This document shows positions 50,641 through 63,110 of a stretch of DNA of 64,000 bases, piece by piece. The notes under the pieces are model-generated. The model was given only the letters and a program-made list of their open reading frames with translations, had not been told where the DNA came from and made no database searches. Position 1 is the stretch's first letter. Every line of letters starts with the position of its first letter. Origin of the DNA: Penelope pileata (taxonomy: Eukaryota > Chordata > Aves > Galliformes > Cracidae); assembly GCA_013396635.1 (NCBI GenBank), contig WBMW01004162.1, positions 176,389-240,388 on the forward strand, in the 5' to 3' direction. Both the position numbers and the translations under genes were made by a program.

Positions 50641-50851
50641 AAGGTAATGTTTTACCCCGGTTGCTGCTCTGCAATGAACAGCCCAGTAACAATGCAAACA
50701 CACCTCCAGCCAGCCCAAGGAGGAATGCTTTGTGGTTACAACACTGTGGTTAAGGCTCCACGCTCCTCCACAAACCTTTTTTCCTGATGACATGGTCAAA
50801 AGCACTGGGCACTCGCAGAAGGAACATCCCAAGCGCTGGCGTGTTGGAGAC

Positions 50852-51007
50852 AAGCTGCCCACAGAGTTGGGAGGGTCACTGTCCCTGGGGGTATTCCAGA
50901 ACCATGGAGATGTGGCACTTGGGGACGTGGTTTAGGGGCACGGTGGGGATGGGTTGGGTTGGATTGGCCATCTTAGAGATCTTTTCCAACCTCAGTGATT
51001 CTATGAT
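50852..51007 (+). mobile_element. CR1 LINE fragment (3' end)
   Basis: Matches a CR1 subfamily end: GGGTCACTGTCCCTGGGGG, ATGGAGATGTGGCACTTGG, ATCTTAGAGATCTTTTCC, AGTGATTCTATGAT. Antisense to ZBTB16. Confidence 0.93.
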
Positions 51008-51699
51008 GGAAAGGTCTGAGTTGATGCACATCACAGCATTCACTTAGCAAAACACAGTAACCATGGCAAAGCCATTATTCCTTAGCCCAAGCATTTTGTA
51101 TTTCCCCTTTGCTCCAAGCACACACCCAGCCCCACCAATTCCCACACACCCTGACGATGATCACAGGGGGAGAGCTCCCAGTGACCGCTGCACTACGCTG
51201 TTTGACCCTTACAGCACCTATAAAATAATAAACCCTGCTCCTCGGCGCAGGGCCAGGATGTGGAAGATGAAGCAGGAGGAATCAAAGGCAATGGGCAACC
51301 CAAGCCATAACCTCAGCCCTTGGTGACTGCACACAGTGGAGGCAGCCCCGGGTTGGTGCCACCAAGGTCTCGTCTCATGATGAGGTGTCACCAGGAGAGA
51401 TGACACCGCTGCCTCTCAGCACAGTGGCACTGACAGTGAGCTCGTGCTCAGCACGGTCAACACAGGGCACAAAAGGTGACAAAACATAATTGAAACTAAC
51501 AACTCAAAGCCCAGAGCAGAACTGCAGCCTCAGCACCGACTCTCAGAGCAGCAAGCAAGAGCCATGCTCAGTGCAGGGCCCCACAGCCAATGGCACCCTG
51601 CAGCCCTTCCTGCAGCTCCCAACATGGGCTTTTTTGTTGTTTTTTTTTTTCCCCAAAATCATGTATGCAAACATTTCCAATTCCTTTGCTTCCATGATT

Positions 51700-51890
51700 C
51701 AGCAATTTGAGTCTAAGCAATAAAAAGTGGGGTAATCCGCATATTTGCGTGAAATAACAGTAAATTCACGCCCTCAGCGACTTTCAAGAGCTGTGCTATT
51801 ACGACATTTTCCTTTTCTCATGTCGAAGGCAAAGTACAGTTATTTAGAAACAGCAAAAGAACCAGCTCATTAGTTAATAACAAGGAAAAA
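51700..51890. other. AT-rich unique block
   Basis: Contains CATATTTGCGTG, AACAGTAAATTCACG and CTCATTAGTTAATAAC motifs. Candidate noncoding element by composition. Confidence 0.25.
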
Positions 51891-53733
51891 AAATCCTACC
51901 ATGGGAAAACGCAGTGGCTGGAGACCAAAGCAAGAACTGAGTCAATAGCATGAAGCAGAAAAAAACCAACCCACGTACAACGTGCCGCTTTCTGCCTTTA
52001 AAATATCTGAACTCAGCAGCAGGGCTGGGGGAAACCAAGCTCAGGACTCGGTTTGATTCCTTCCCATACAGCTCCATCACAACGGAACAGGCACTTTCCG
52101 AAGGCAAATTTATTTAACGGGTGAGGAGATGCCAGGAGATGCCTGGATTTATCACGGAGCTAATGGATGGAAGAGCAGCCAAAAAAGACAACGCCGTGCC
52201 AATGGCCCATCAATAAGAGACCCTGAACCCCTCTGGCACTGAACATTGGGTCCTTCTCCCAGTTTCACGTAGGGGACTGAACCCTGAGCACTGAAGATGC
52301 AAAAAATCTCCAAACCCCAACACTCATAGCCGACACCCAAGAGAAATTTCAGCAAATCAGGACCCAAAAGCAAGACGTGTGAACCTGTGAGACACCCAGC
52401 CCTGCGCTGCAAACAACAGCGTGTGGCTTTTTGTTTTCTTGCTTTTTAATGCTAGCAGGAAGAAAGTCTCCATCACTTGCTTCAGGTCAGTGATTCTTAT
52501 CAGTCCCCACCAACAGAATTTGTGGGTAGCACCAAGCATCCAAGCGAACGAAGGGGGGTGGGAGGGAGGGCAGAAAAACAAACTGCACTCGCCTCCTGTC
52601 CTTGCCCTGCGCTGCCTGACCATTGTCACCAGGCCAGCAAACAGCGGCCAAGCGCTGCTACCTGCGGCCGCACAATGGGCCATTGTGTGTGCTCCTCGCG
52701 AGCCCCCCCGACCCACGGATCGCTGTCGGTTGGCCAGCCTCGCACCACAGCTCCATTCACTCAGCAACAAAGGTGCTAATTAGGAGCTGCTTCCCACCTC
52801 TGCACGCAGCAGGGCCGGGATGGGGATGTACCCCCACCCACACCCTCCATGCACCAAGCCCTGCGCCCCAGCTTTGCTCCTCACACCCCACCACCACGCT
52901 CCCCTGTTTTGCTCTCTCCTCCCGTTTTCGCTGCCGTGCTCGGCTGGATGGATCCCTGCTGGAATTGCAGCACTGGGCGGGGGACCCCGCTGCCCCCTCC
53001 CCGCGCACATCCCAGCACCTGCTCGGGGGCAGCTCCCACCCCACTAAATAATGCATCGCCAGCCCTAATTAACGCGGGGGGAGGATGATATACATTTCTC
53101 CGTTGCTTTAAGTTACATTCGGTTAGACACTGAGGGAAGAGCTGCCTCTAGCTAAAGGGTCAGATAAGCCAGAAATCAATACCAGCGACTGCCTCTGCAT
53201 CCTTAAATCCCACACCCCTGCCCCAGCGCTGCCGCTCAGGGCCTGGGAGCCAGGGGTGCCCCAGTTCCCATGTGGGTGTCCATGCAGGGGGGGCCTCCAC
53301 CCTAGGAAATGCACAAAATGCACAGAAAACACCCAAAAACCAGCAAAAATGTGGAGTTCTAGTGAACCCAAATACCTGAGAACAACACATCAAAACGAGA
53401 GCTTTCCCTCCATCCTTGCCCTGCAAGAAGAGACAGGGACCCAAACCCCCAGAACAGGCTCCTGCTTAAAAATAAGTGACTTTTCACCTTTTTTCCCCCA
53501 GTTTTGAGTTAAAACATTGCAAGAAAAGATCCCTTAGGAACAGACATGGGGCTCAGAGTGACCCCCCAGAACGGTGGGATGGGGCCAAAGGGGCTCTGCA
53601 CAGCAAGAGCCCCCGGCACCGCACAGCCCTCTCCTTCGCAGAAGCTCTCCTCTGCCCGCTCTCACCACTTTGGATATTTTCTAAGAAAAGGAGGAAGGAA
53701 GAAAGAAAAGAGGAAGTCGTCGTGTTACTGGTT

Positions 53734-53752
53734 AAAAAAAAAAAAAAAAAAA
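53734..53752. repeat. Poly-A run
   Basis: About 19 consecutive A. Not linked to a recognised retrotransposon or processed pseudogene. Confidence 0.9.
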
Positions 53753-54121
53753 CCAGCAGAGCGCCGAATCAGAAGGTAAAGAGGGGTTTGGTTCTGAGCA
53801 CTTCAGCTTTTCGCAGAAAGAGGCCCCGGGGCCGGAGGATGCGCTCGGTGCTGGAGCCCAGCGCTGCTCCCACGCACGGCACCGGGGCTGCATGGCATGC
53901 AGCAAGCACAGCCTGTGCCCCCCCACATAGGGCATGGGCCCCTGTGTGAGCTCGGCCCCAATGAGCCATCCCGGAGCTATTTGGGGTGGGGGCTCGCAGC
54001 GTGCTTTTGCTTCAAAGCGTCTGAGCGACTTCTGGCGATGCTGAGAGCGGATACCGAAAGCTCAGCGATACCGAAAGCTGAAGGGAGCGCCAGGTTTGCA
54101 GCGTGAGATCTGCTGCTGGAG

Positions 54122-54455
54122 ATCACAGAATCACTGAGGTTGGAGGAGACCTCTGAGATCACCAACCCAACCCCATCCCATCCCATCCCCTCCATGTCCC
54201 CAAGTGCCACATCCCCACGGTTCTGGAACACCCCCAGGGACGGTGACCCCACCTCTCCCTGGGCAGCTGTGCCAGTGCTGACCACTCTTTGGGAGATGAA
54301 ACTTCTCCCAGTACCTACCCTGACCTCCCCTGTACAACGTGAGGCCATTCCCTCTCATCCTATCGCTGTTCCCTGGGAGCAGAGGACCCCCCCTCGCCCC
54401 AACCTCCTTCCAGGGGCTGTAGGGAGCCATGAGGTCCCCCTGAGCCCCCTCTGCC
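54122..54455 (-). mobile_element. CR1 LINE fragment, longest copy in the window
   Basis: Reads in reverse complement from the 3' end: ATCACAGAATCACTGAGG, TTGGAGGAGACCTCTGAGAT, then CATCCCCACGG, CTCTCCCTGGGCAGC, GGCCATTCCCTCTCATCC and GGGAGCCATGAGGTCCCCC. It is a non-autonomous 5'-truncated copy in the same orientation as ZBTB16. Confidence 0.92.
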
Positions 54456-55229
54456 CCATCCCATTCCCCCATTGCTCCCACAGCATTGAGCTCCACACCA
54501 CAGCACCTCTTGCCAAACCCTTGCTACACCCAAGCACTTCCATGCCATAAAGAGAAAATGGAGAAGGGCTCAGAAACTTTGTATTCCCAAGCTGTCTAAC
54601 TTGTAATATCTGAAAGCATCCAGACAGCAGCAGCACAGGGGGCTGATGCTCACATCCCAGGCTGGGGCAGCCCTGGAGCCCTCCCACCACCACCAGCCCC
54701 ATGAGAACCTCAGCCCAGAGAACCCAAAAGCCGCAGGACGGAGTCAAATCTGGAAACTCCTGAGCTGTTCTGAAAGCCTTTACCTCTTGTGTGTGCATGC
54801 TTCCAAGAAGCTTGGTTGGGTTTTTGTTGGATTTTTTTTTTAACGTGTATTACGTGCTGCGGTTCAGTCAAGTTTCTTAGATTCACGGCGTTCACAGGTT
54901 TCCTCTGTACACTCCAAAATTAGTACAGCCTGCCTTTAAACACCATAATAAAAAACACATAGTAAGCACTCGGCCTTTATTTATGTCATCGATGGTTTCA
55001 AGGAGGATGAATCACACTTCCTCCTTAACACTCCTTTCTAATATGATTTACTATAAATAATGCACTGAGAAAAGAACGAGGGAAGATGACAAAGGGGAAA
55101 GAGCATTGAGCCCATCGTGTCCCCGGATTTGTGGCATCAAAACATTGCCAAGAGCAGAGCTGGATCCAACGGAGCACATGTGTACGGCCAATCTCAAACC
55201 AAAATTCAATGCTAAGCCATAGTTATGTA

Positions 55230-55405
55230 TTTTTGTATATAGGGATATAAAACTGTATGTATACACACAGATATGTGCACAAATGTACACATATTCATAT
55301 GTACATAAATACACGTATTTATATGTATATATATACAAATATTCACACACAAAAACTGAATTACATCCTATCCTTAAATGCTCATATATATGAATATAAA
55401 AATGC
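55230..55405. repeat. AT-rich alternating low-complexity tract
   Basis: Degenerate TATATG/TACACA/ATACAAAT repeats. Reading frames here encode YIYTN-type peptides and are artefacts. Confidence 0.75.
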
Positions 55406-56319
55406 CTATATAGATATAGATAAATGCCCAGAACGCTTGAAAATCAAGCACTGGCTCCAGCTCATTCATTCTCTTTCCGTCCTTCTTGGTAAGCAGGTAA
55501 TGGAAATGCTCTGGTGTTTGGGGTTTCGGGGTTTTTTAGTTTCTTTTTGCTTTTTTTTTTTTCCACTCGTTCGATTTCTGCCTGCTTTATAGGTCACCCG
55601 CGGGGCTGGTTCCTACCACGCACCCCCACGTCCCCCATGCTGTGCCCAGAGGGACCCCCCCGAGCCCCCACGCACTCGGCCCCGCGTGGGCACGCAGCAC
55701 TGTGCCATGCACGTGGGCAGCCCCCAAAGCACTTAGCACAGAGCCCAGCAGAGCACGGGGTCACAGTTGACGCCCACAGCCACCCACCACCCCCGTGCTG
55801 ACCCAGGCCGTGGGGCTCTGCGTTCAGTGCAGCCTTCCTGCAAGCAGCTTTTGCTGAAATGGAGAAAGAGTTTCTAACTTGCACGTGGCAGCCTTGCTGC
55901 TGTTTGTTGTTTAATAAACACGATGACGAAAGCCAATGGAAAAACCAAAGGAGCACAGTGGGGCACGCAGCCAGCCATCAGCTACTTCAAATCAGTTGAG
56001 AACGCAACGCAGAAAATGATGGGGGCTGCACTGGCTGCCATCAGCAGGACCCGTGCCCCCCCTGACCACAACCAGGGGCAACTGCCACCGCTCTGCTCCT
56101 CCAGGGGAAAGCAGCAGAGCTGCTGGGTGCTGCTGGGAAAGGAAAAAAATATCAGTATCTGAGGAAGGCAGCGGTCAAGCAGCAGTTGTTGTCCCTGTAA
56201 AGGGATCTGTTGCTCCGCACGTGAGCTGCAGAAGTTTATCCGAAACGCTGCCGGTGCAAACCGGTGTTCCGAAGCGATAACGAGCATTGCAGAATCACTG
56301 CAGCGGAGATAAAGATGAT

Positions 56320-56344
56320 CTGGAGGGAGGGAGGGAGGGAGGGA
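56320..56344. repeat. GGGA microsatellite
   Basis: Five to six GGGA units on the plus strand; fits a G-quadruplex pattern on the template strand. Confidence 0.9.
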
Positions 56345-58656
56345 CCACACGGCATTTCTGAATGCCCCCAGCGGGGCTTTGAGCTCCGGCTCCAACCTCA
56401 GAGCAGAAATCGGTGTCACCAACAGACGGAAAGCGCTCGGGCTCAGGAGCCCAAATTCGGGGCAGCAACCCCTCTGCACCCAGCCGATTTGCATTGCCTC
56501 ATCCCAAACAACGCAGAACGCTCTCTCTGTTCCTCCTATGACACAAATCTCCGCCTCCATTTCTCGTGCGTGCCACGCTCCGTGCTGCCCTGCGAGCCCA
56601 TCGCTCGGGCACCGCTCGATCCCTCCCCTCCGCTGTAGCTGGGAGGAAGCAAAGCCCCAGGAAGGGCAGCGAGCGCTGCGACGTGCGCGCAGCCTGCACA
56701 CGAAACCACAGCAGCACTGCACAAAACGAGGGCAGCCCATGCACCTTTCCCTTCTGCTGCCAGCCCCACACCCCCAAAAAAAGAACAACATGGCTGTGCC
56801 TAGCAGGGGCAGCACCCAAAACAACGTTTTTTTGGCTCAAAGTTCTGCTAGCCCCCACGCACACGGTGCTGTTCGGTGCACCCATGGGGTGTGGTTGGAA
56901 ATCTTTGCTCCACGGTGGCAACGGGGATGTTTTGGGGATGATGCGCAGCCGTCGCAGAGCAGGCAGTGGGACGGAGTTTTGTTGCAAAGGGAAAGGTTGG
57001 AGGAGCAGGGATGGAGCCCTGAGCCCGTCCCACGCATCTGGACACCGCGGTGCTGCGAAGCTGAAGGAGGGAGCGGTGCCAAACGAAGAATTCGAGCCAC
57101 TATAAAGCACTTAGCTGCCTAACACCAGGCCGGGGAAAAAAATTGCAAGAAGAATGACACAATCCAGGGCTGCCCAGAAAGAAAGAATGAATGGAATAGG
57201 CTAATTTACACAGGAAGTGAGCACTTACCAGACCCTTCATCCTAACACACAAAACCCTCTGCCATATCTGGAAGCAATTACACCCAGTTAACATGATCTG
57301 CCTGCCACTAAAATTAACTGCAAACAGAAATATTTTTCACTTTTGCAACAGGAGATGCCATGGCCCCATGTTTGGCTGCCGGGAAATATTTAGTAATTAC
57401 TCATTTAAAGTCTCTCTTGAAGCTGTCAAGGGGAAAGGAGGAAAAAGTAAAAGAAAAATTCTTGTTAATCATGAGCAAAAAAGAAAACACCGATCGTTTT
57501 ACTACCAAGAAGAAAAGCAGATATGGGCAGCGGTGTTAGGAAACGGCCAATAGCACGGCAGATGAGGCTGCACAGATCACGACGAGCAGCATTTCCACAC
57601 GTTGAGGGGGAAAAAAAAAAGATTTGAGAGCGTCACCCTGAAACAGCGCGTTCCCAGCGAGGATCCCTCCGCGCAGCCAATAGATGCAGCTTTAACAAAC
57701 TGCGCTTTGCAAGTTGGTAACGAGAACAGAAAGGCTCCCCGGCGCTTCTTGAAATGCTGTGGGTGATCTTAAGCGAAAGGCATCCTTGTTTTTAAAACAA
57801 AACGAGAGAAAAAATCAACACAAAAGCCCAAAGTGATCAATGACGGAGCACTGAGCTCCGGTCGGACACCACGCAGCATCCCCAGCCCCGTGGGCATCGA
57901 TGCCTGGAAACCCCTCTGCTGTCCCTGCAGCCTTACACATGTCACAGGGAAAATGAAGGTAAGAAGAAGGCACTGAAGCTTTTATCATCACAAAGGGAGT
58001 GGGTTCCCCAATATCCCCCTTTTCACCCCAAAAAGGCCGCACGCGCTGTCCCGTGCAGGTGCTGCCCCATACATCACCCCACAGACAGGAGGGCTGCCAA
58101 GGGGAAAAGAGCTCTGTGCTCCCAGGTGGGAATTTCAGAGCTCTGCTTCAGGAGGCATCGTCACGCAGCTAAAAAGACGCATGAAAATCGACCAAGCAAC
58201 GCCGAAGCCAAAGAGCCGTTCCCCCTCCGAGCGTGTATGGAAATGGTTAAGTCCCCACCGAATAAATCAAAAGTTCAAGGCTGCAACATACCACAACGTA
58301 TTCCCTCTTTCCTTATGACAAGAACCAGAGAAAGCCCGAAATCCCAAGCATCCTGCGCGGGGTCTCGGCTGGCACTCACAGGTTACACGCTCGGGGTCAG
58401 CGCCGCGGACCTCGGCTGCAACATTCATTTCCTGAGCGGGGCAGGTCCCCCTGCCCATAAAGCTAATCAGAGCTTCCTCGCACGGCAGCCCCGCTCCGAC
58501 AGAGCGACTTGTCAGCGGCCGCGCAGTGGGGGAACGCTGGTTTCCATTAGGAGGTTATGGTGCCAGGTGCCACTAATAAGGGCCATCAGCGAGAAACAAG
58601 AGCTGCCAAGTTGTCTTCCAACTCTGGAAATAATCACGGCAGAGTTTGGGGGGCTG

Positions 58657-59074
58657 CCTTCTTTTTACTTACCCCTTTTTTCCATCCATCCCTTCTTCCC
58701 ATTTCTTGCTTCACCCCTTTTTTCCATCCATCCTTTCTTCCCATTTCTTAATTTACTTCTTTTTTCCCTTTATCTCTTCTTTCCATTTCTTATTTCACCC
58801 TTTTTCCATTCATCCCTTCTTTCAATTTCTTAATTTACCCCTTTTTTCCATTATCTCTTTTTTCTATTTATTAATGTATCCCTTTTTCCCATTTATTCAT
58901 TTATCCTTTTTTCCATTTATTCATTTATCCCTTTTTCCCATTTATTAATCCATCCCTTTTTTCTACTTATCCCTTTTTCCCATTTATCATCCCTTTTCCC
59001 TACTTATTCCTCTTTTACATTTATCCATTTTCTACAAACCCCTTTTTCTCCTTTCTTTCTCCCAACTTCCCATC
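58657..59074. repeat. Two-stage C/T-rich minisatellite with extreme strand asymmetry
   Basis: 418 bp containing only two G. It begins with four 42-bp-class units starting at 58671, 58713, 58755 and 58797 and one more at 58837. From 58878 it changes to 24-25-bp units of the form ATCCCTTTTTCCCATTTATT. The transcript of ZBTB16 would be purine-rich here. The 101-codon frame inside (FFPSI/SHFL repeats) is an artefact. Confidence 0.95.
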
Positions 59075-59094
59075 GCCGCCGACTCCAGCGCCAC

Positions 59095-59310
59095 ATAAAT
59101 CGCCGAATGCTTAAAATAAAATAAAAAACAACTACTGTACCAGGCTCCCAAAATTAACACTAATAACATCTCGCGCAGCACTTGGGATCTGATTTATCAC
59201 GTTTATTGCTTTAATGGTACACTGCATCTGTTTCTCACTGTGACATGTTGAGCGGTGCCAACGTGCCTAATGGCATTAGTATTACAATGCTCAGCTAATC
59301 CCCTCCAAGA
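59095..59310. other. AT-rich unique block, candidate conserved noncoding element
   Basis: Contains AAAATTAACACTAATAAC, CTGATTTATCACG, GTTTATTGCTTTAATGG and GCCTAATGGCATTAG. It follows the pyrimidine array directly. No repeat was recognised. Confidence 0.35.
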
Positions 59311-60169
59311 CAAATGGAGGTGAGGCTGGCAAGCAGGGAGCCCAAAGCGGCAATATTCCCCTATGCAGCTACTTAGGGTTTGCTATAGTACTGCAGATCA
59401 GCAGCTCTGGGTGGAGGTGTCCCCGTGCTCGGTGGCCAAAGGGCCCGTTCAGACCCAGGGCTTTGTTAGGGACCCGTGGATCGTTCTGGTTCACTGCATC
59501 GCATCAAGGAGCACGATGCACACATCCGTATTTTCAGAGCAGTTTGGGCGTTTTGGGGACTCAGCATCCCTTGATCTGCGAGGTGCTGAGCTGCTCCTGG
59601 CCCCAAACAAGCAGATCTGCTGTTCCTCTGTGCTTCAGGAGCAGTAAAACGAGGCAAAAGGCTGGAGTTTGGGCACTGCAACACGCCCAAGGCAACAGAG
59701 GCAACCTCCATACCCCGACCCCGAAAGCCACCCACCGGAGCGCGTGATGGATGGCAGCTCAACCACGAGACCTTCCAACCTGCACAAAAATCCCACGTGG
59801 AAACTTCAACAGGGAGGCTTCCCAAGGCACGCACCACCAAAAGCATCCATTGAGTGAGATCAATTTAAGGACTGAAAAAGCAGGCACCTCCCAGGCAAAG
59901 CCGCACCAAGAGGAGCTTCATGGTGCCGGTCACGGCGTGTTTGGACAACGTGGGCACCGAGCGCTTTCGTTTTCCAGTTGGGCATCTCCATGTCACAGAG
60001 GGACACGTGGAGCTGCCAGCACTGCTCAGGTCGCTCAGCACATAGGATCACGCCGTAGGTTTGGGAGCTTTGCCCTTGACAGCCCATCCCTGTGAATGGG
60101 AAGGGCGATGCCCCAAAGGGAAAAGGGAGCACCGTGCCACCCACGGACATCATCAGTCCACATCTCCAC

Positions 60170-60500
60170 CCACAGCTTTATCCACTGCTTTCAACATTAA
60201 AAAAAATTAAAATGCTCATTTCATCAAGTTTTAACATATTTAACCTCATGATGAAAAATTACTCCAGATTCAGGCAGCAGCTCAGCTGCAGAACTGGAGA
60301 TTTTTCTTCGCACAAACAAACCGGAAAAGGGCCACTGAACTATGGCTTTTTTGTCTGCAATTAGAAGCGACAATCAATACTAACATTAGATTAAGTTTGA
60401 ACTTGCCTGATCCTGGAAGGAAATCTTTTATAAAAAAAAAATAAAAAAATTAAAGAGTCACCCACTCGATACGCACTCAATTAGCCAAAATCATAAGCTT
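60170..60500. other. AT-rich unique block
   Basis: Contains CATTAAAAAAAATTAAAATG, ATATTTAACCTCATG and CAATCAATACTAACATTAG. Candidate noncoding element by composition. Confidence 0.25.
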
Positions 60501-62330
60501 GGTAAACAAGAAAAATGGATCGCCAGGACCCAACAGCGACGGCTCGGCAGCACCGAGCTCCATTTTCGGTCGCACTACGAAGCCAAAAAGCAAAGGTTGA
60601 GCACGGTGCTGCTCACTGGGTCTGGGGACCCCCACCCCCAGGTGCCCTCTGAGCAGAACACCCAAATTCAGCGCTTCCAGAGCTCTGTGCTGCGCTCTTT
60701 TTTCCCCATGCACGTTTCCCATGCTAATGAAAGCAGGAGCAACACTCAGAAGGTTTTGAGACTACAAACATATATATTTATCCGTGTAGAGGCATGTGTG
60801 TGTGTCAACAAACACACACACCATATGCATCCACTCGGGTAACACAAACAGCCACTGCACTCGGTGGGATGCTCCTGGCTCGTTCAGTGCTCCCTTGCTG
60901 GGGCTCTGGGCACCCAGAGCCACAAACTCGGGAGCTCGAGCGGTGCCAGCAGCTGCTCCGAGCAGCCTGGAGCACTGAGCACCTTGGAAGCACCAACAGC
61001 AAACCTGACTCGAACAAAAAGCACCGTGCACATAGGGATGGGTTCATCCAGCGGGAGATGGAGCGGAGGTGGGCACGCACCCGTGCAGGACCCGGGAGAG
61101 GAGCCCAGATCGCAGCTGGGGACAAGGCCACTTCTGGCCCCTCTGCTCCAGGGCAGGGCTAAAAGCAAAACCACGCCAACAGGAACGGATCAACCAGAGC
61201 AGCTGCTCCACGGTGATGCCCTGGGAGCGCAGGAGGCAGCGCGGTGCGGCTGCCACCCCCAGCAGAACTGCTCCAGCAGAGTTATAGATCCCAGTGCGCT
61301 GGGGATGCTGTTTAACAGCTCCATAAATACAATGGGATCCCACAAATCCTCTCCAAATGGTAATTTTCACCACGTATTAGAAAGCAAACACTATAAAAAA
61401 AGCCACATGAAACCTTGTCTACACACAAACTGCCTTGGATTTAGATATTTTTTTTTTTTCCCCCTTTCAAAGTTCATTTCACTGTTGCCCAACACCTTTC
61501 AACACGGACCATCTTCCAAGTCGGTTTGAAAACGGCTCGAGGGATTTGGCTCGCTCTGAGAAGTTCAGCAGCGCAAGGCGAGCGCACCCAGCCCGACAGC
61601 ACGAGCAAAGTTCGGCACCGGCTCCAGCAATCGCCTTTGAGACTGCAGATTTTGCAAGCACTGCTCTGGGCTCGGGTCAGCCCCAAACCTCAGCAGAGCA
61701 CAGCGAAGGAGCCGGGCTCGCAGCGGGCACAGCACAGGGCAGCAGCTCAACCCCTGGCAGGATCCTGAAATCCTTCCAGCACAGGGGCACTGGAGCAGGG
61801 CCGATGCTGGAGAGCGTGGCAGAAGCCACGTTAAAATTCTCCCTGAGCGTTCACTGCAGCTCTCCCTCGGTGACGTTCAGCCTGCATCACCCTACGGCAA
61901 GCGCGGCCGGCTCCCCGACCGAGCAAAAAGCTTTGGGCACGCAGCGTCTGCCCCTCGCACAGTTCCCAGCACAAACCCTGGCTCTTGCATTGCAGGGGAA
62001 CAAAGCAGAGAGCTGCTGCATGGGTGCACAAAGCAGGGACCCTGCAAGGAGGGGATGGCTGTCAGCAGGCTCTGCTCCGGTCGGCGGCCGCGCTGCGATG
62101 CTCCGTGAGCTGACGCAGCTCCGCAGCGGGGCTGCAGCTCCGGGCAGGCTGGGATCACACACACGGCCATGAGCACGCGGGCAGGAGCAGCCCCTGCTGC
62201 AGCACCGTCCCCAAGCGTGCATGGTCCCGGCAGCACATTGTGCGCATCAGGACTAATTAACTTGTTGATTCATTAATATTCCAAGATGCTGCTCAGTTAA
62301 GGCACTTCAGGGATGCTGCTAGGAACTCAG

Positions 62331-62386
62331 GCAGCGTGCACCCAAGAGCAGTGTGCACCCAAGAGCAGCGTGCACCCAAGAGCAGC
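62331..62386. repeat. 17-bp tandem repeat, three copies
   Basis: GCAGCGTGCACCCAAGA three times (the middle copy has GCAGTG), plus a partial fourth. Confidence 0.92.
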
Positions 62387-63104
62387 CCCCCTTGGGCAGT
62401 AGAGCCCCCGGAGCACACCCACACTGCCCCCGCTGCAGGTTTAAGTGCTGGACCCGGTGCTACAGCAATCCCAGCCCGACCTCCGCGTTACTTTGGGCAA
62501 AGTGCAAATATTTCCTGCACGGTGCGATAGCACAGAGCTGCTGTTAAACGGCAGCCCTGCAAGCCCTGAAACGCAGCAGCCCCAAACGTCACCCGCGCAG
62601 CAGGACGCAAGCACTCAGCAGGGCTCCATCTCCCCTGCAGAAATAAACCCTGCAGAGGCACCAGGCGTTCTCACCGGGGTCAGGGCTCAGCACAGGGTGG
62701 GAGGGGGCTGCCTGACCCCGCAGCGTGCAGATCCCTGAGCTCAAACGGCAGCGACCCTACGGGGCTCTGCAGACAGCGGGCAGGGAAAGCAGCGGGGTTT
62801 GTGCTAGCACCTCCAACACCTCGAGCTCACCCCACCCAGCCCTTGCTGGAAGGAAGCTTCTGGCATGGCTGCCAGCCCCGAGAAAGTTACGGCAGCTGTC
62901 CCTCTGCGCTCCGACTTTGGGGTCGCAGCGGGGATTTGGCACAACACCCTTTGCACCACAAAACAGTCAAAAACCAAAACCCGCTATCAAGATTGCACCC
63001 AACCATTGCATCCACTTCGGGAGTCAAATACAACAATAAACAACGGGCTCTGAAACAGAGAGGACAACACCACGGCAACAGCGAAACGGGCGCAGGCGGC
63101 GCGC

Positions 63105-63110
63105 ACTCAC
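63105..63110 (-). promoter_or_regulatory. ZBTB16: 5' splice site of ZBTB16 hinge exon
   Basis: Read on the minus strand, CACCG is followed by GTGAGT, a full match to the donor consensus at +1 to +6. Reading through would meet TGA at once, which fixes the exon end. The frame continues only when joined to the exon at 28926. Confidence 0.95.

Larger units (their letters stand above)
28927..63110 (-). other. ZBTB16: ZBTB16 intron between hinge exon and finger-2 exon (34.2 kb)
   Basis: This intron splits zinc finger 1 between its two histidines. No credible further exon was seen. It contains six CR1 fragments (29.1, 37.2, 47.8, 48.0, 50.9 and 54.1 kb), minisatellites at 41.2, 58.7 and 62.3 kb, a GGAT microsatellite at 48.2 kb and a CpG-dense patch at 33.25 kb. 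AT-rich unique blocks lie at about 32.4, 33.7, 35.6, 37.8, 38.9, 42.7, 45.7, 47.3, 49.9, 51.7, 59.1 and 60.2 kb. The remaining stretches (for example 34.1-35.5, 38.1-38.9, 39.3-41.1, 43.1-45.7, 56.0-58.6 and 60.6-63.1 kb) are moderately GC-rich unique DNA in which I see no specific feature. Confidence 0.93.

Noticed and set aside
53734..53752. Poly-A run as a processed pseudogene tail
   Set aside because: No gene-like or retrotransposon sequence and no target-site duplication seen upstream.
55982..56824. 280-codon minus-strand open frame, the second longest in the window
   Set aside because: No recognisable domain, overlaps long frames on the plus strand, lies inside the ZBTB16 intron without matching splice signals. 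A chance frame in GC-rich DNA.
58646..58948. Phe/Pro/Ser-rich 100-codon frame resembling a membrane protein
   Set aside because: Direct translation of the pyrimidine minisatellite.
61435..62172. 245-codon plus-strand frame
   Set aside because: Begins in a poly-T tract and continues as Ala/Gln/Ser-rich sequence with no domain; several shadows in other frames.
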